6,435 nt of DNA from Clostridia bacterium (GTDB lineage: Bacteria; Bacillota; Clostridia; Oscillospirales; CAG-272). The position numbers and the translations under genes were made by a program. The notes under the pieces were generated by a model. That model had not been told where the DNA came from. It made no database searches and worked only from the letters and a program-made list of their open reading frames with translations. The DNA is taken from assembly GCA_017629395.1 (NCBI GenBank), contig JAGBXH010000103.1, positions 1 through 6,435 on the forward strand, in the 5' to 3' direction. This document shows positions 1 to 5,359 of the stretch, one piece after another (position 1 is the stretch's first letter; each line of letters starts with the position of its first letter).

Positions 1-30
1 CTGTCCAAGCTTGACAAGAAGGCTGAATAA
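1..30 (+). CDS. C-terminal end of an upstream gene (partial)
   Basis: The first 30 bases read in frame 1 as LSKLDKKAE followed by TAA at 28-30, and a strong intrinsic terminator begins 20 bases later. This is what the last codons of a gene look like. Nine residues of charged C-terminal tail are too little to name a family. The identification as coding rests on the terminator position and the absence of a stop in this short frame, so it is moderate only. Confidence 0.5.
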   Translation: MSKLDKKAE

Positions 31-50
31 TACGTCAATTTCATATTCTT

Positions 51-85
51 GCCCACCGCGAAAATTTTTCGCGGTGGGCTTTTTT
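51..85 (+). terminator. Rho-independent terminator of the upstream gene
   Basis: GCCCACCGCGAAAA (51-64) pairs perfectly with TTTTCGCGGTGGGC (66-79). The GC-rich base of the stem is followed at once by six T (80-85). The A/T top of the stem forms the loop. This is a textbook intrinsic terminator and separates the upstream gene from the promoter at 134-139. Confidence 0.93.
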
Positions 86-86
86 G

Positions 87-139
87 TAACGTTTTGGCAA
101 CAAATCCCCAACATTACGCAAAAAACGGTAGCGTACAAT
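87..139 (+). promoter_or_regulatory. Promoter of the 11-mer repeat gene with phased YAAC repeats
   Basis: A -10 box TACAAT lies at 134-139, about 30 bases before the start codon of the repeat protein. No good -35 hexamer is found at 16-18 bp spacing (110-117 reads AACATTAC). Upstream, AAC triplets recur at 88, 99 and 110, exactly 11 bp apart (TAACG, CAACA, CAACA), with CAAAA at 119. A poor -35 plus helically phased direct repeats is the arrangement expected of a promoter activated by an OmpR-family regulator. The encoded regulator at 961-1632 is the natural candidate. The -10 is reasonable; the regulator link is inference. Confidence 0.5.
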
Positions 140-170
140 ATAGGCACAAAGCAACAAGGAGGACACAAAC

Positions 171-404
171 ATGTCTAAAATCGCAGAAACCAATGGAAAG
201 ATCGCCCAAAAGGTAGTTGGGGGCTACAAGAAAATCGAAACCGGCGTTGTGGACGGCTACAAGAAGATCGAGACCGGTGTGGTCGAGGGCTTTGAAAAGG
301 TGACCGATAAGTGTGTTGACGTGCTGTTTGCCAAGGAGGGCGAGAGTACCGAGGACGTAAGGGCAAGACTTTCCGGCAAGAAAAACAAGACTGGCGCAGA
401 ATAA
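171..404 (+). CDS. Small 11-residue-repeat amphipathic protein (77 aa), function unknown
   Basis: This 77-residue protein has no signal peptide and no membrane segment. Residues 7-50 form four imperfect 11-residue units. Units 2 and 3 (18-28 and 29-39) are GYKKIETGVVD and GYKKIETGVVE; unit 1 (7-17) and unit 4 (40-50) are more divergent. A period of 11 equals three alpha-helical turns, as in alpha-synuclein, apolipoproteins and LEA proteins, so a long amphipathic surface-binding helix is likely, with V/V/Y/I on one face and K/E on the other. The tail (56-77) is charged and includes EDVRARLSGKK. The start is fixed by a perfect AAGGAGG at 156-162, eight bases before ATG. I recognise a common type of small hypothetical protein in Clostridia with YKKIE repeats, but no known function. 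It is followed after 32 bases by the small membrane protein at 437-808, probably on one transcript. Membrane-surface association is inference. Confidence 0.85.
   Translation: MSKIAETNGKIAQKVVGGYKKIETGVVDGYKKIETGVVEGFEKVTDKCVDVLFAKEGESTEDVRARLSGKKNKTGAE
222..320 (+). repeat. 33-bp tandem repeat encoding 11-residue units
   Basis: Three consecutive in-frame 33-bp units occur at 222-254, 255-287 and 288-320. The first two match at 27 of 33 bases, and five of the six differences are synonymous, leaving one D/E change. The third is recognisable mainly at the protein level (GFEKVTDKCVD). The pattern indicates old duplication with selection on the protein, not a recent slippage event. Confidence 0.85.
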
Positions 405-436
405 ACTCACTATAAATTTGATTGAAAGAGGTAATT

Positions 437-808
437 ATGATGAACAAGAATGATCAGCAGTATATGGCACAGAAGATCCGCGCACAGTACGTGGAAAAGC
501 AGACCGGCGAGATCGACGCACTGCGCGCTTTGGACGCCAAGGTCAAGCGTCCCGCAAACGTATTCGCTTACGTATTCGGCAGCCTGTCCGCCATCATTAT
601 GGGCGCGGGCATGAGCCTTGTCATGACCGACGTTGGTGCAGCCATCGGTATTGCCGACGCGTTGGTGCCCGGCATTGCAATCGGCGTTCTCGGTCTGGGC
701 ATGGCGCTTCTGACCTATCCCATTTATAAGGGAATCCTCGGCAGTCGCAAGAAGAAGTACGCAGCACAGATCCTTAAGCTCAGCGAGCAGTATCTGAATA
801 AGCAATAA
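437..808 (+). CDS. Small two-helix membrane protein (123 aa), paralogue of the protein at 3572-3985
   Basis: The protein has a charged N-terminal helix (residues 1-38, including KIRAQY and LRALDAKV), two hydrophobic segments (about 41-64 and 74-97), and a basic C-terminal helix (RKKKYAAQILKLSEQYL). Helix 1 ends in GAGMSLVMTDVGA and helix 2 ends in TYP. The same order of motifs appears in the 137-aa protein at 3572-3985, so they are paralogues. AAAGAGG at 425-431 sits five bases before ATG 437 (eight before ATG 440), so either ATG may start; an upstream TTG at 422 precedes the Shine-Dalgarno site and is rejected. From memory, related clostridial proteins are sometimes labelled dihydropteridine reductase, but no nucleotide-binding glycine motif or catalytic domain is visible, so that name is unsupported here. 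It probably sits in the membrane as a hairpin with both ends in the cytoplasm. Function is unknown. Confidence 0.85.
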   Translation: MMNKNDQQYMAQKIRAQYVEKQTGEIDALRALDAKVKRPANVFAYVFGSLSAIIMGAGMSLVMTDVGAAIGIADALVPGIAIGVLGLGMALLTYPIYKGILGSRKKKYAAQILKLSEQYLNKQ

Positions 809-811
809 AGC

Positions 812-846
812 ATTTTTCGGGCAGCCATAAGGGCTGCCCGAAAAAT
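812..846 (+). terminator. Perfect 15-bp inverted repeat after the small membrane gene, atypical terminator
   Basis: ATTTTTCGGGCAGCC (812-826) pairs perfectly with GGCTGCCCGAAAAAT (832-846) around a five-base loop. Its place three bases after the stop codon suggests a transcript end. However, the T run lies before the GC stem and the A run after it, on both strands, the reverse of a standard intrinsic terminator; only a weak TATTT follows at 846-850. It may be a leaky terminator or a 3'-end stabilising stem that lets some transcripts continue into the regulator operon. Confidence 0.6.
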
Positions 847-875
847 ATTTGAGAAAATCCATGAATTCCGCTAAA

Positions 876-919
876 AAAACGAAAACGCAAACAAAACTTT
901 AACATTTCTGTGTTATACT
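876..919 (+). promoter_or_regulatory. Promoter of the two-component operon with upstream A/C-rich repeats
   Basis: An extended -10 (TGT then TATACT at 914-919) is seen. The -35 position at 17 bp spacing (891-896) reads ACAAAA, which is far from TTGACA. That position lies inside a run of short direct repeats, AAAACG, AAAACG, CAAAC, AAAAC (876-897), with TTAAC at 899-903. An extended -10, a poor -35 and upstream repeats suggest activator dependence, possibly autoregulation by the response regulator. The -10 is well supported; the operator is inference. Confidence 0.6.
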
Positions 920-960
920 ATACGCATAAAAGCCAAAATATGCCGTTGGAGGATGACAAT

Positions 961-1632
961 ATGTTCAAAATTTTGGTTGTAGAGGATGACAGAGATCTGA
1001 ACCGTTCGGTATGTTCCTTCCTCAACAATAGCGGATATGAAGCGGTGGGTTGCCTTGATGCGGAGAGTGCATACGACGAGATGTACAAGACCACGTTCGA
1101 TTGCATCGTTTCGGATATTATGATGCCGCGCATCGACGGCTTTGAGTTTGCCAAGACCGTGCGCTCGCTCAATGCAGACGTTCCGATCCTGTTTATGACC
1201 GCACGCGATGATTTTGCGTCCAAGCAAAGGGGATACCGTATCGGCATTGACGACTACATGACCAAGCCCGTTGACCTTGACGAGATGTTTTTGCGCATCG
1301 GTGCGCTTTTGCGCCGCTCCAAGATCGCGTCCAGCCGTCGCCTTGAGGTGGGGGATTTCGTCATGGATGCGGACGAGAGAAGTGCTGCCTTGAACGGTGA
1401 GGAGATACCCTTGACGGCAAGAGAGTTTGATCTGCTTTATAAGCTGCTCTCTTACCCGAAAAAGACCTTTACTCGCACGCAGCTCATGGATGAATTCTGG
1501 GACGTGGACACGCAGACAAGCACCAGAACGGTGGACGTGTATATGACCAAGCTGCGCGCCAAGCTCTCGGCATGCGACTCCTTTGAAATCGTGACCGTGC
1601 ACGGACTTGGCTACAAGGCGGTGATCAAATGA
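961..1632 (+). CDS. OmpR/PhoB-family response regulator
   Basis: This 223-residue cytoplasmic protein is a full-length two-domain transcription factor. The receiver domain (about 3-118) has acidic pocket E8/D9, phospho-acceptor D52 in IVSDIMMPRIDG, switch T80 and conserved K102 in the MTKPVD motif. The winged-helix DNA-binding domain (about 126-222) carries IPLTAREFDLLYKLL, the recognition-helix region TRTVDVYMTKLRAKL and the C-terminal hairpin VTVHGLGYKA. All key residues are present, so it should be phosphorylated by the kinase encoded next to it. GGAGGA at 948-953, seven bases before ATG 961, fixes the start; the upstream GTG at 910 overlaps the -10 box and ATG 940 lacks a ribosome site. 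It overlaps the kinase gene by four bases (ATGA), the usual sign of a cognate pair. The target genes are unknown; its own operon and the 171-808 unit are candidates. It could be annotated PhoP/VanR-like, but orthology is not established. Confidence 0.96.
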   Translation: MFKILVVEDDRDLNRSVCSFLNNSGYEAVGCLDAESAYDEMYKTTFDCIVSDIMMPRIDGFEFAKTVRSLNADVPILFMTARDDFASKQRGYRIGIDDYMTKPVDLDEMFLRIGALLRRSKIASSRRLEVGDFVMDADERSAALNGEEIPLTAREFDLLYKLLSYPKKTFTRTQLMDEFWDVDTQTSTRTVDVYMTKLRAKLSACDSFEIVTVHGLGYKAVIK

Positions 1633-2720
1633 AAAAGCCGACCTTTCGCAGATTTCTTCAGGAGTTCAGCAGCTTTCTTTTGTTCTTTATAACGATAGGG
1701 TTTGTGGTCTCTTGCTGCATGACGCTGTTCTTGAACGTTCTTGCTGACCAAATGGGGATAGAATACACCTCCGATAACATTGCAGGCGCTGCCAAGATCA
1801 CGTTTCTCAACGTGATCATCATTACCGTGCTTTTCAAAACCGCTGACTTTATTCGTCGCAGGATCATGGTGGACAGACCCGTTAAGCTGATTACGGATGC
1901 TGCTGAAAAAATCATGAACGGAGATTTTTCCGTGCGCGTAAGTCCCATGCACGGCTCGGGTATGGAGGGGTTCAATCAGATCGGTGAATCGATCAACGCC
2001 ATGGCAGAGGAGCTTTCCGGTGTGGAAACCTTACGTACCGATTTTATTGCCAACGTATCGCATGAGATGAAAACGCCCTTGACCGTGATGCAGAATTACG
2101 GCAGACTTTTGCAATCGGACGGCTTGACGGATGCGCAGCGCATGGAATACGCGGGAGCAATCACGGATGCCTCGCATCGTCTTGCTGATATGATGACCAA
2201 TATTCTGAAGCTTAATCGCCTTGAAAACCAGCAGGTCTATCCCAATCTGACTGTTTACGATCTGGGAGAGCAGCTGTGCGAGTGCCTTTTGCAATACGAG
2301 AGCGTTTGGGAGAGTAAGAATATTGAGATAGAAACCGATATTGCCGAAGAGGTGCTCGTTTCTGCTGATGCAGAGCTGCTTATGCTTGTGTGGAACAATC
2401 TGCTCTCCAATGCCTTCAAATTCACCGATAAAGGCGGTAAGGTCACGCTGACGCTGACGGCTGATCAAACGTACGCCACCGTGCAGGTAAGCGACACTGG
2501 CTGCGGCATGAGCGCGGAGGTTGGCGCACATATTTTTGAAAAGTTCTATCAAGGCGACACCTCCCGCGCCACGCAGGGAAACGGACTCGGCCTTGCGTTG
2601 GTCAAAAGGGTGATCGATATTACAGAGGGTGAGATCGGTGTGCGCAGCACTCCCGGTGTCGGTACGACGTTTGCAGTCAAGATCAGGAGGGCAGAGGATG
2701 AACTGGAAAAAGCTCGGTAA
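1629..2720 (+). CDS. Membrane sensor histidine kinase, minimal extracytoplasmic loop
   Basis: The 363-residue protein is the likely partner of the response regulator at 961-1632. Two membrane segments (about 15-39 and 57-75) enclose only some 17-20 residues outside the cell. A HAMP linker (about 76-130, with P84 and a NGDFSVRV stretch) leads to the HisKA domain with H-box FIANVSHEMKTPL, where H145 is the phospho-accepting histidine. The HATPase_c domain (about 240-353) has an N-box with N257 and N261, G1 DTGCGM (289-294), F-box FEKFY (303-307), G2 GNGLGL (317-322) and G3 GVGTTF. It should autophosphorylate and act on D52 of the regulator. The short loop leaves no room for a folded ligand-binding domain, so the signal is probably sensed in the membrane or through a partner, as in intramembrane-sensing kinases. 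AAGGCGG at 1615-1621 inside the preceding gene serves the start. The 3' end overlaps the next gene by 23 bases. Confidence 0.96.
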   Translation: MKKPTFRRFLQEFSSFLLFFITIGFVVSCCMTLFLNVLADQMGIEYTSDNIAGAAKITFLNVIIITVLFKTADFIRRRIMVDRPVKLITDAAEKIMNGDFSVRVSPMHGSGMEGFNQIGESINAMAEELSGVETLRTDFIANVSHEMKTPLTVMQNYGRLLQSDGLTDAQRMEYAGAITDASHRLADMMTNILKLNRLENQQVYPNLTVYDLGEQLCECLLQYESVWESKNIEIETDIAEEVLVSADAELLMLVWNNLLSNAFKFTDKGGKVTLTLTADQTYATVQVSDTGCGMSAEVGAHIFEKFYQGDTSRATQGNGLGLALVKRVIDITEGEIGVRSTPGVGTTFAVKIRRAEDELEKAR

Positions 2721-3582
2721 AGCATTGCTGTTTCCGCATATGGCAGTGATGATATTGCTTGTGCCGCTTGCCACCGTTTTTCTTGTATGGTCCATGATGT
2801 TCCTTGGCACACAATCGCCTGTCGCTATTGCGTCCTACGTCACAGCAGCGTATACCTTAACGGTATGGTGCTTCAAAATCCCGTATTTGATCCGCTTTTT
2901 CAAGACCTTCAAGCAACAAAACAAGCTTGCAAAAAGGTGGCAGGAGGATGCGCGCCTGCGCATGAACGTTTCCTTGTATGGGACGTTTGCTTATAACGCC
3001 TTATACGGTGTTTTTCAGATATGGCTGGGACTGCGCCATGAGACCTTTTGGTTTTTGTCACTTGGCGCGTATTATATCTGTCTTGCCGTTATGCGGCTTG
3101 TGCTGCTTTTGCATACGGGCAGATATGCACCGGGGGAGCGTATGCGCACAGAGCTGAAAAAATATCGCGCTACGGGTACGGTTTTTCTTATCATGAATCT
3201 TGCCCTTGCGCTGATGGTGTTTTTTATGGTATATTGGAACAGAACCTTTGAACACCATATGATCACGGCGATCGCTATGGCAGCGTACACGTTTCTTTCC
3301 TTTACGCTTGCCATTCTCAACGTGATCAAATACAAAAAATATCAAAGCCCCGTTTTTTCGGCAGCTAAGGCAATCAGCTTTGCATCAGCTTGCGTTTCCA
3401 TGCTGACGCTGACCTCCACCATGCTGACCACCTTTCAAGACGGGAGCATGGACGCCTCCACGCAAAAGCTGATGCTTGGCTGTGTGGGAGCAGCCGTTGT
3501 GGCGATCGTTACGTATATCGCGATCTATATGATCGTACACAGCACGAAAAAACTCAAGGAAGAGGTTAAAAATGGAGAATAA
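2698..3582 (+). CDS. Polytopic membrane protein with about eight helices, function unknown
   Basis: This 294-residue protein has about eight hydrophobic segments, near residues 12-36, 43-66, 93-112, 117-139, 160-179, 187-210, 221-245 and 257-281. A basic cytoplasmic loop (67-90, rich in K/R/Q) lies after helix 2 and a basic tail (KKLKEEVKNGE) ends it. I see no ATPase, protease or transporter signature motif and do not recognise a named family; similar hypothetical proteins next to histidine kinases are, to my knowledge, common in Clostridia. The start is ATG 2698, with AGGAGGG at 2685-2691 six bases upstream; an in-frame GTG at 2629 lies deep in the kinase gene without a ribosome site and is rejected. 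The gene overlaps the kinase by 23 bases and the following gene by 11 bases, which implies translational coupling and fixed stoichiometry. A co-sensor for the loop-less kinase is a reasonable inference. Confidence 0.9.
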   Translation: MNWKKLGKALLFPHMAVMILLVPLATVFLVWSMMFLGTQSPVAIASYVTAAYTLTVWCFKIPYLIRFFKTFKQQNKLAKRWQEDARLRMNVSLYGTFAYNALYGVFQIWLGLRHETFWFLSLGAYYICLAVMRLVLLLHTGRYAPGERMRTELKKYRATGTVFLIMNLALALMVFFMVYWNRTFEHHMITAIAMAAYTFLSFTLAILNVIKYKKYQSPVFSAAKAISFASACVSMLTLTSTMLTTFQDGSMDASTQKLMLGCVGAAVVAIVTYIAIYMIVHSTKKLKEEVKNGE

Positions 3583-3985
3583 TCAACAAGAGCAATCCGG
3601 ATTTTCTTATACCTATTCTGCGCGACAGCAGGCGGAGATCAAGAGGATCCGTGAAAAATATACGATGCCAACGCAAGATGAGAGCAAGCTTGAGCGGCTG
3701 CGCCGATTGGATGCCAGCGTGGGTCATACGGCGCGCTCGGTTTCATTGGTGTTTGGTGTGATCGGGACGCTGGCGCTCGGCTTTGGCATGAGTCTTTGCA
3801 TGACCGATTTCGGCGCAATGCTCGGCTTTTTCGGAAGCACTGCGTTTGTTATAGGCATTACGATCGGTGTTGTGGGCGGTGTGCTGGCAGGTCTTGCATA
3901 TCCCGTGCATCAGGCAATCGTCAAGGCAAGGCGCAAAAAGCTCGCGCCCGAGATCCTGAGGCTGAGCGAAGAGCTGATGAAATAA
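3572..3985 (+). CDS. Small two-helix membrane protein (137 aa), paralogue of the protein at 437-808
   Basis: Order of parts: a polar, glutamine-rich N-terminus with FSYTYSARQQAEIKRIREKY (11-30), LRRLDASV (43-50), helix 1 (about 55-78) ending in GFGMSLCMTDFGA, helix 2 (about 87-110) ending in GLAYP, and a basic C-terminal helix RRKKLAPEILRLSEEL. The same motifs in the same order are in the 123-aa protein at 437-808. The shared M-T-D and Y-P residues at the ends of the membrane hairpin are likely functional. AAGGAAGAGG (3556-3565) lies six bases before ATG 3572, within the preceding gene, which it overlaps by 11 bases. It is the last gene of the two-component operon; a terminator starts 10 bases after the stop codon. 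As for its paralogue, the database label dihydropteridine reductase that I recall for relatives has no support in this sequence. Function is unknown. Confidence 0.92.
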   Translation: MENNQQEQSGFSYTYSARQQAEIKRIREKYTMPTQDESKLERLRRLDASVGHTARSVSLVFGVIGTLALGFGMSLCMTDFGAMLGFFGSTAFVIGITIGVVGGVLAGLAYPVHQAIVKARRKKLAPEILRLSEELMK

Positions 3986-3995
3986 TGCGTGCGAA

Positions 3996-4027
3996 CGGTG
4001 GAGACAAATAAGTCTCCACTGTTTTTT
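3996..4027 (+). terminator. Rho-independent terminator of the two-component operon
   Basis: CGGTGGAGAC (3996-4005) pairs with GTCTCCACTG (4012-4021), including one G-U pair, around loop AAATAA, followed by six T (4022-4027) and further T-rich sequence. It lies just after the stop at 3985 and before the promoter at 4037, so it cleanly separates the operon from the aminotransferase gene. Confidence 0.92.
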
Positions 4028-4036
4028 GTTTTCTTG

Positions 4037-4065
4037 TTGCAATTTGTTCATTTATGTGTTATAAT
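4037..4065 (+). promoter_or_regulatory. Strong sigma-A-type promoter of the C-S lyase gene
   Basis: TTGCAA (4037-4042), a 17-bp spacer and a perfect TATAAT (4060-4065) preceded by TGT, an extended -10. Transcription would start near 4072, giving a leader of only about 27 bases, too short for a riboswitch. The likely constitutive promoter contrasts with the weak -35 elements of the two promoters upstream. Confidence 0.88.
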
Positions 4066-4098
4066 GAATTCAAATCGATTTGGAAAGAGAGTAGGCAC

Positions 4099-5304
4099 AT
4101 GCAATACGATTTTACAACCATTATGGACAGGCGCGGAAAGGATGCGCTTGCCGTTGACGCACTTGGCCACGGTTGGGCTCCGGATGCCCCCAAGGAGGGA
4201 TTCGACGCAATACCAATGTGGGTAGCGGATATGAATTTCGCTACTGTTCCCACGATTTCGGAGGCGATCATTGCGCGCGTGAACCATCCTGCGTTTGGCT
4301 ATTTTGAGCCAAGAGAGGAATATTATCAGGCAATTATCGACTGGCAGTATGACCGCAAGGGCGTGCAAGGCCTGGAGAAAAAGCATATAGGCTATGAAAA
4401 CGGTGTGCTGGGCGGCGTGGTATCCGCACTTGCCACCCTGTGCTCGCGCGGTGATAACGTGCTGGTGCTCAGCCCCTTGTATGCAGGCTTTCACGGCTCA
4501 CTTTCCAATAACGGCTATCATATTGTAGAGAGCCGCCTTGTGCAGGATGAGCAGGGAACGTGGCGCATTGATTTTGAGGACGTTGAGCAAAAGATCCTGC
4601 AAAACCGTATTCACGCAGCCATTTTCTGCTCGCCCCATAATCCTACGGGACGTGTTTGGGAGCGTTGGGAAATCGAGCGCATCATGGGCTTGTTCCAAAA
4701 GCACGACGTGTACGTGATCTCGGATGAGATCTGGTCGGACATTCTGTTGGACGGGCACAAGCATATTCCCACGCAGTCTGTCAGCGAGGATGCAAAAATG
4801 AGAACGATCGCCATGTATGCACCCTCCAAGACCTTTAATCTTGCAGGATTGATCGGTGCATATCATATCATTTATAATGACCGTTTGCGTGACCGCATGG
4901 AAAAGGAATCCTCACTCTCTCACTATAATTCCATGAACGTGCTTTCCATGTACGCGTTGATCGGTGCGTATACTGCAGAGGGACGCGAGTGGGTGGATCA
5001 GCTTTGCGGCGTGCTTTCCGAAAACGTGGACTATGCGTGCAACTATATTGAGCAGCACTTTGCGGGTGTTAAGGTATCCAAGCCGCAGGGCACGTACATG
5101 CTGTTTATCGATTGCGCGGAGTGGCTGGCAGCGCACGGCAAAACGCTTGACGAGCTTGTCAAGATGGGCTGTGACGTGGGCGTTGCATGGCAGGACGGAC
5201 GCGCACACGGCGGCATCGATCAGATCCGCATCAACCTTGCACTGCCAAAATCTTTGGTCGCAGAGGCGTTTGACCGACTTGACCGTTACGTATTTAACCT
5301 GTGA
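4099..5304 (+). CDS. MalY/PatB-family PLP-dependent C-S lyase or aminotransferase
   Basis: This 401-residue cytoplasmic enzyme is a fold-type I PLP protein of the MalY/PatB branch. Members mostly cleave C-S bonds of cystathionine or cysteine conjugates, giving homocysteine or a thiol plus pyruvate and ammonia; some transaminate. Visible marks: IPMWVADMNF near the N-terminus (38-47), SPLYAGF (125-131), SPHNPTGR with N181, ISDEIWSDI with D209 binding the PLP pyridine nitrogen, MYAPSKTFNLAGL with Schiff-base K244, and IRINLALP with R378 for the substrate carboxylate. Length matches the family (about 390-400). The usual second-layer motif YHNSMN is here SHYNSMN (274-280). ATG 4099 is chosen, with GGAAAGAGAG (4082-4091) ahead of it; an in-frame ATG at 4054 overlaps the -10 box and is rejected. 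It is probably transcribed alone. The exact substrate cannot be set; cystathionine beta-lyase is the most likely label. Confidence 0.93.
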   Translation: MQYDFTTIMDRRGKDALAVDALGHGWAPDAPKEGFDAIPMWVADMNFATVPTISEAIIARVNHPAFGYFEPREEYYQAIIDWQYDRKGVQGLEKKHIGYENGVLGGVVSALATLCSRGDNVLVLSPLYAGFHGSLSNNGYHIVESRLVQDEQGTWRIDFEDVEQKILQNRIHAAIFCSPHNPTGRVWERWEIERIMGLFQKHDVYVISDEIWSDILLDGHKHIPTQSVSEDAKMRTIAMYAPSKTFNLAGLIGAYHIIYNDRLRDRMEKESSLSHYNSMNVLSMYALIGAYTAEGREWVDQLCGVLSENVDYACNYIEQHFAGVKVSKPQGTYMLFIDCAEWLAAHGKTLDELVKMGCDVGVAWQDGRAHGGIDQIRINLALPKSLVAEAFDRLDRYVFNL

Positions 5305-5305
5305 A

Positions 5306-5321
5306 ATTACATAAATGTAAT
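5306..5321. promoter_or_regulatory. Palindrome ATTACAT-AA-ATGTAAT, candidate operator
   Basis: A perfect 16-bp palindrome with 7-bp arms lies in the 55-bp gap before the AIM24-family gene, with no T run after it, so it is not a terminator. A weak candidate promoter, TTGACC (5279-5284) with TGAAAT (5302-5307) at 17 bp spacing, would place it across the -10 and start site, the usual position of a repressor site. A/T-rich palindromes arise by chance fairly often, and the promoter is poor, so this is tentative. Confidence 0.35.
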
Positions 5322-5359
5322 ATAAAAACAAATTTTCTCATTTTGAAAGGAGAAACATC

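Noticed and set aside
222..320. CRISPR-like or mobile-element repeat
   Set aside because: The 33-bp units are in frame, contiguous without spacers and explained by the 11-residue protein repeat. No inverted terminal repeats, transposase or cas gene is present.
910..960. Upstream GTG or ATG starts for the response regulator
   Set aside because: GTG 910 overlaps the -10 box and so would lie before the transcript start. ATG 940 has no ribosome site, while ATG 961 has GGAGGA at the right distance and starts at the normal receiver N-terminus.
913..1602. Minus-strand open frame of 229 codons opposite the response regulator
   Set aside because: It is fully antisense to a complete OmpR-family gene, with low-complexity H/R/V composition and no family resemblance.
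2031..2810. Long open frame on the minus strand (259 codons)
   Set aside because: It covers the kinase catalytic domains in reverse, spans into the next gene and shows no domain or ribosome site. The + strand kinase motifs are complete.
4054..4098. N-terminal extension of the C-S lyase from ATG 4054
   Set aside because: That ATG overlaps the extended -10 region and would not be in the mRNA; the extra 15 residues are not part of the family.
4066..4098. Riboswitch or T-box leader for the C-S lyase gene (expected for some sulfur genes)
   Set aside because: The leader is only about 27 bases from the predicted start site, with no stem structure or terminator.
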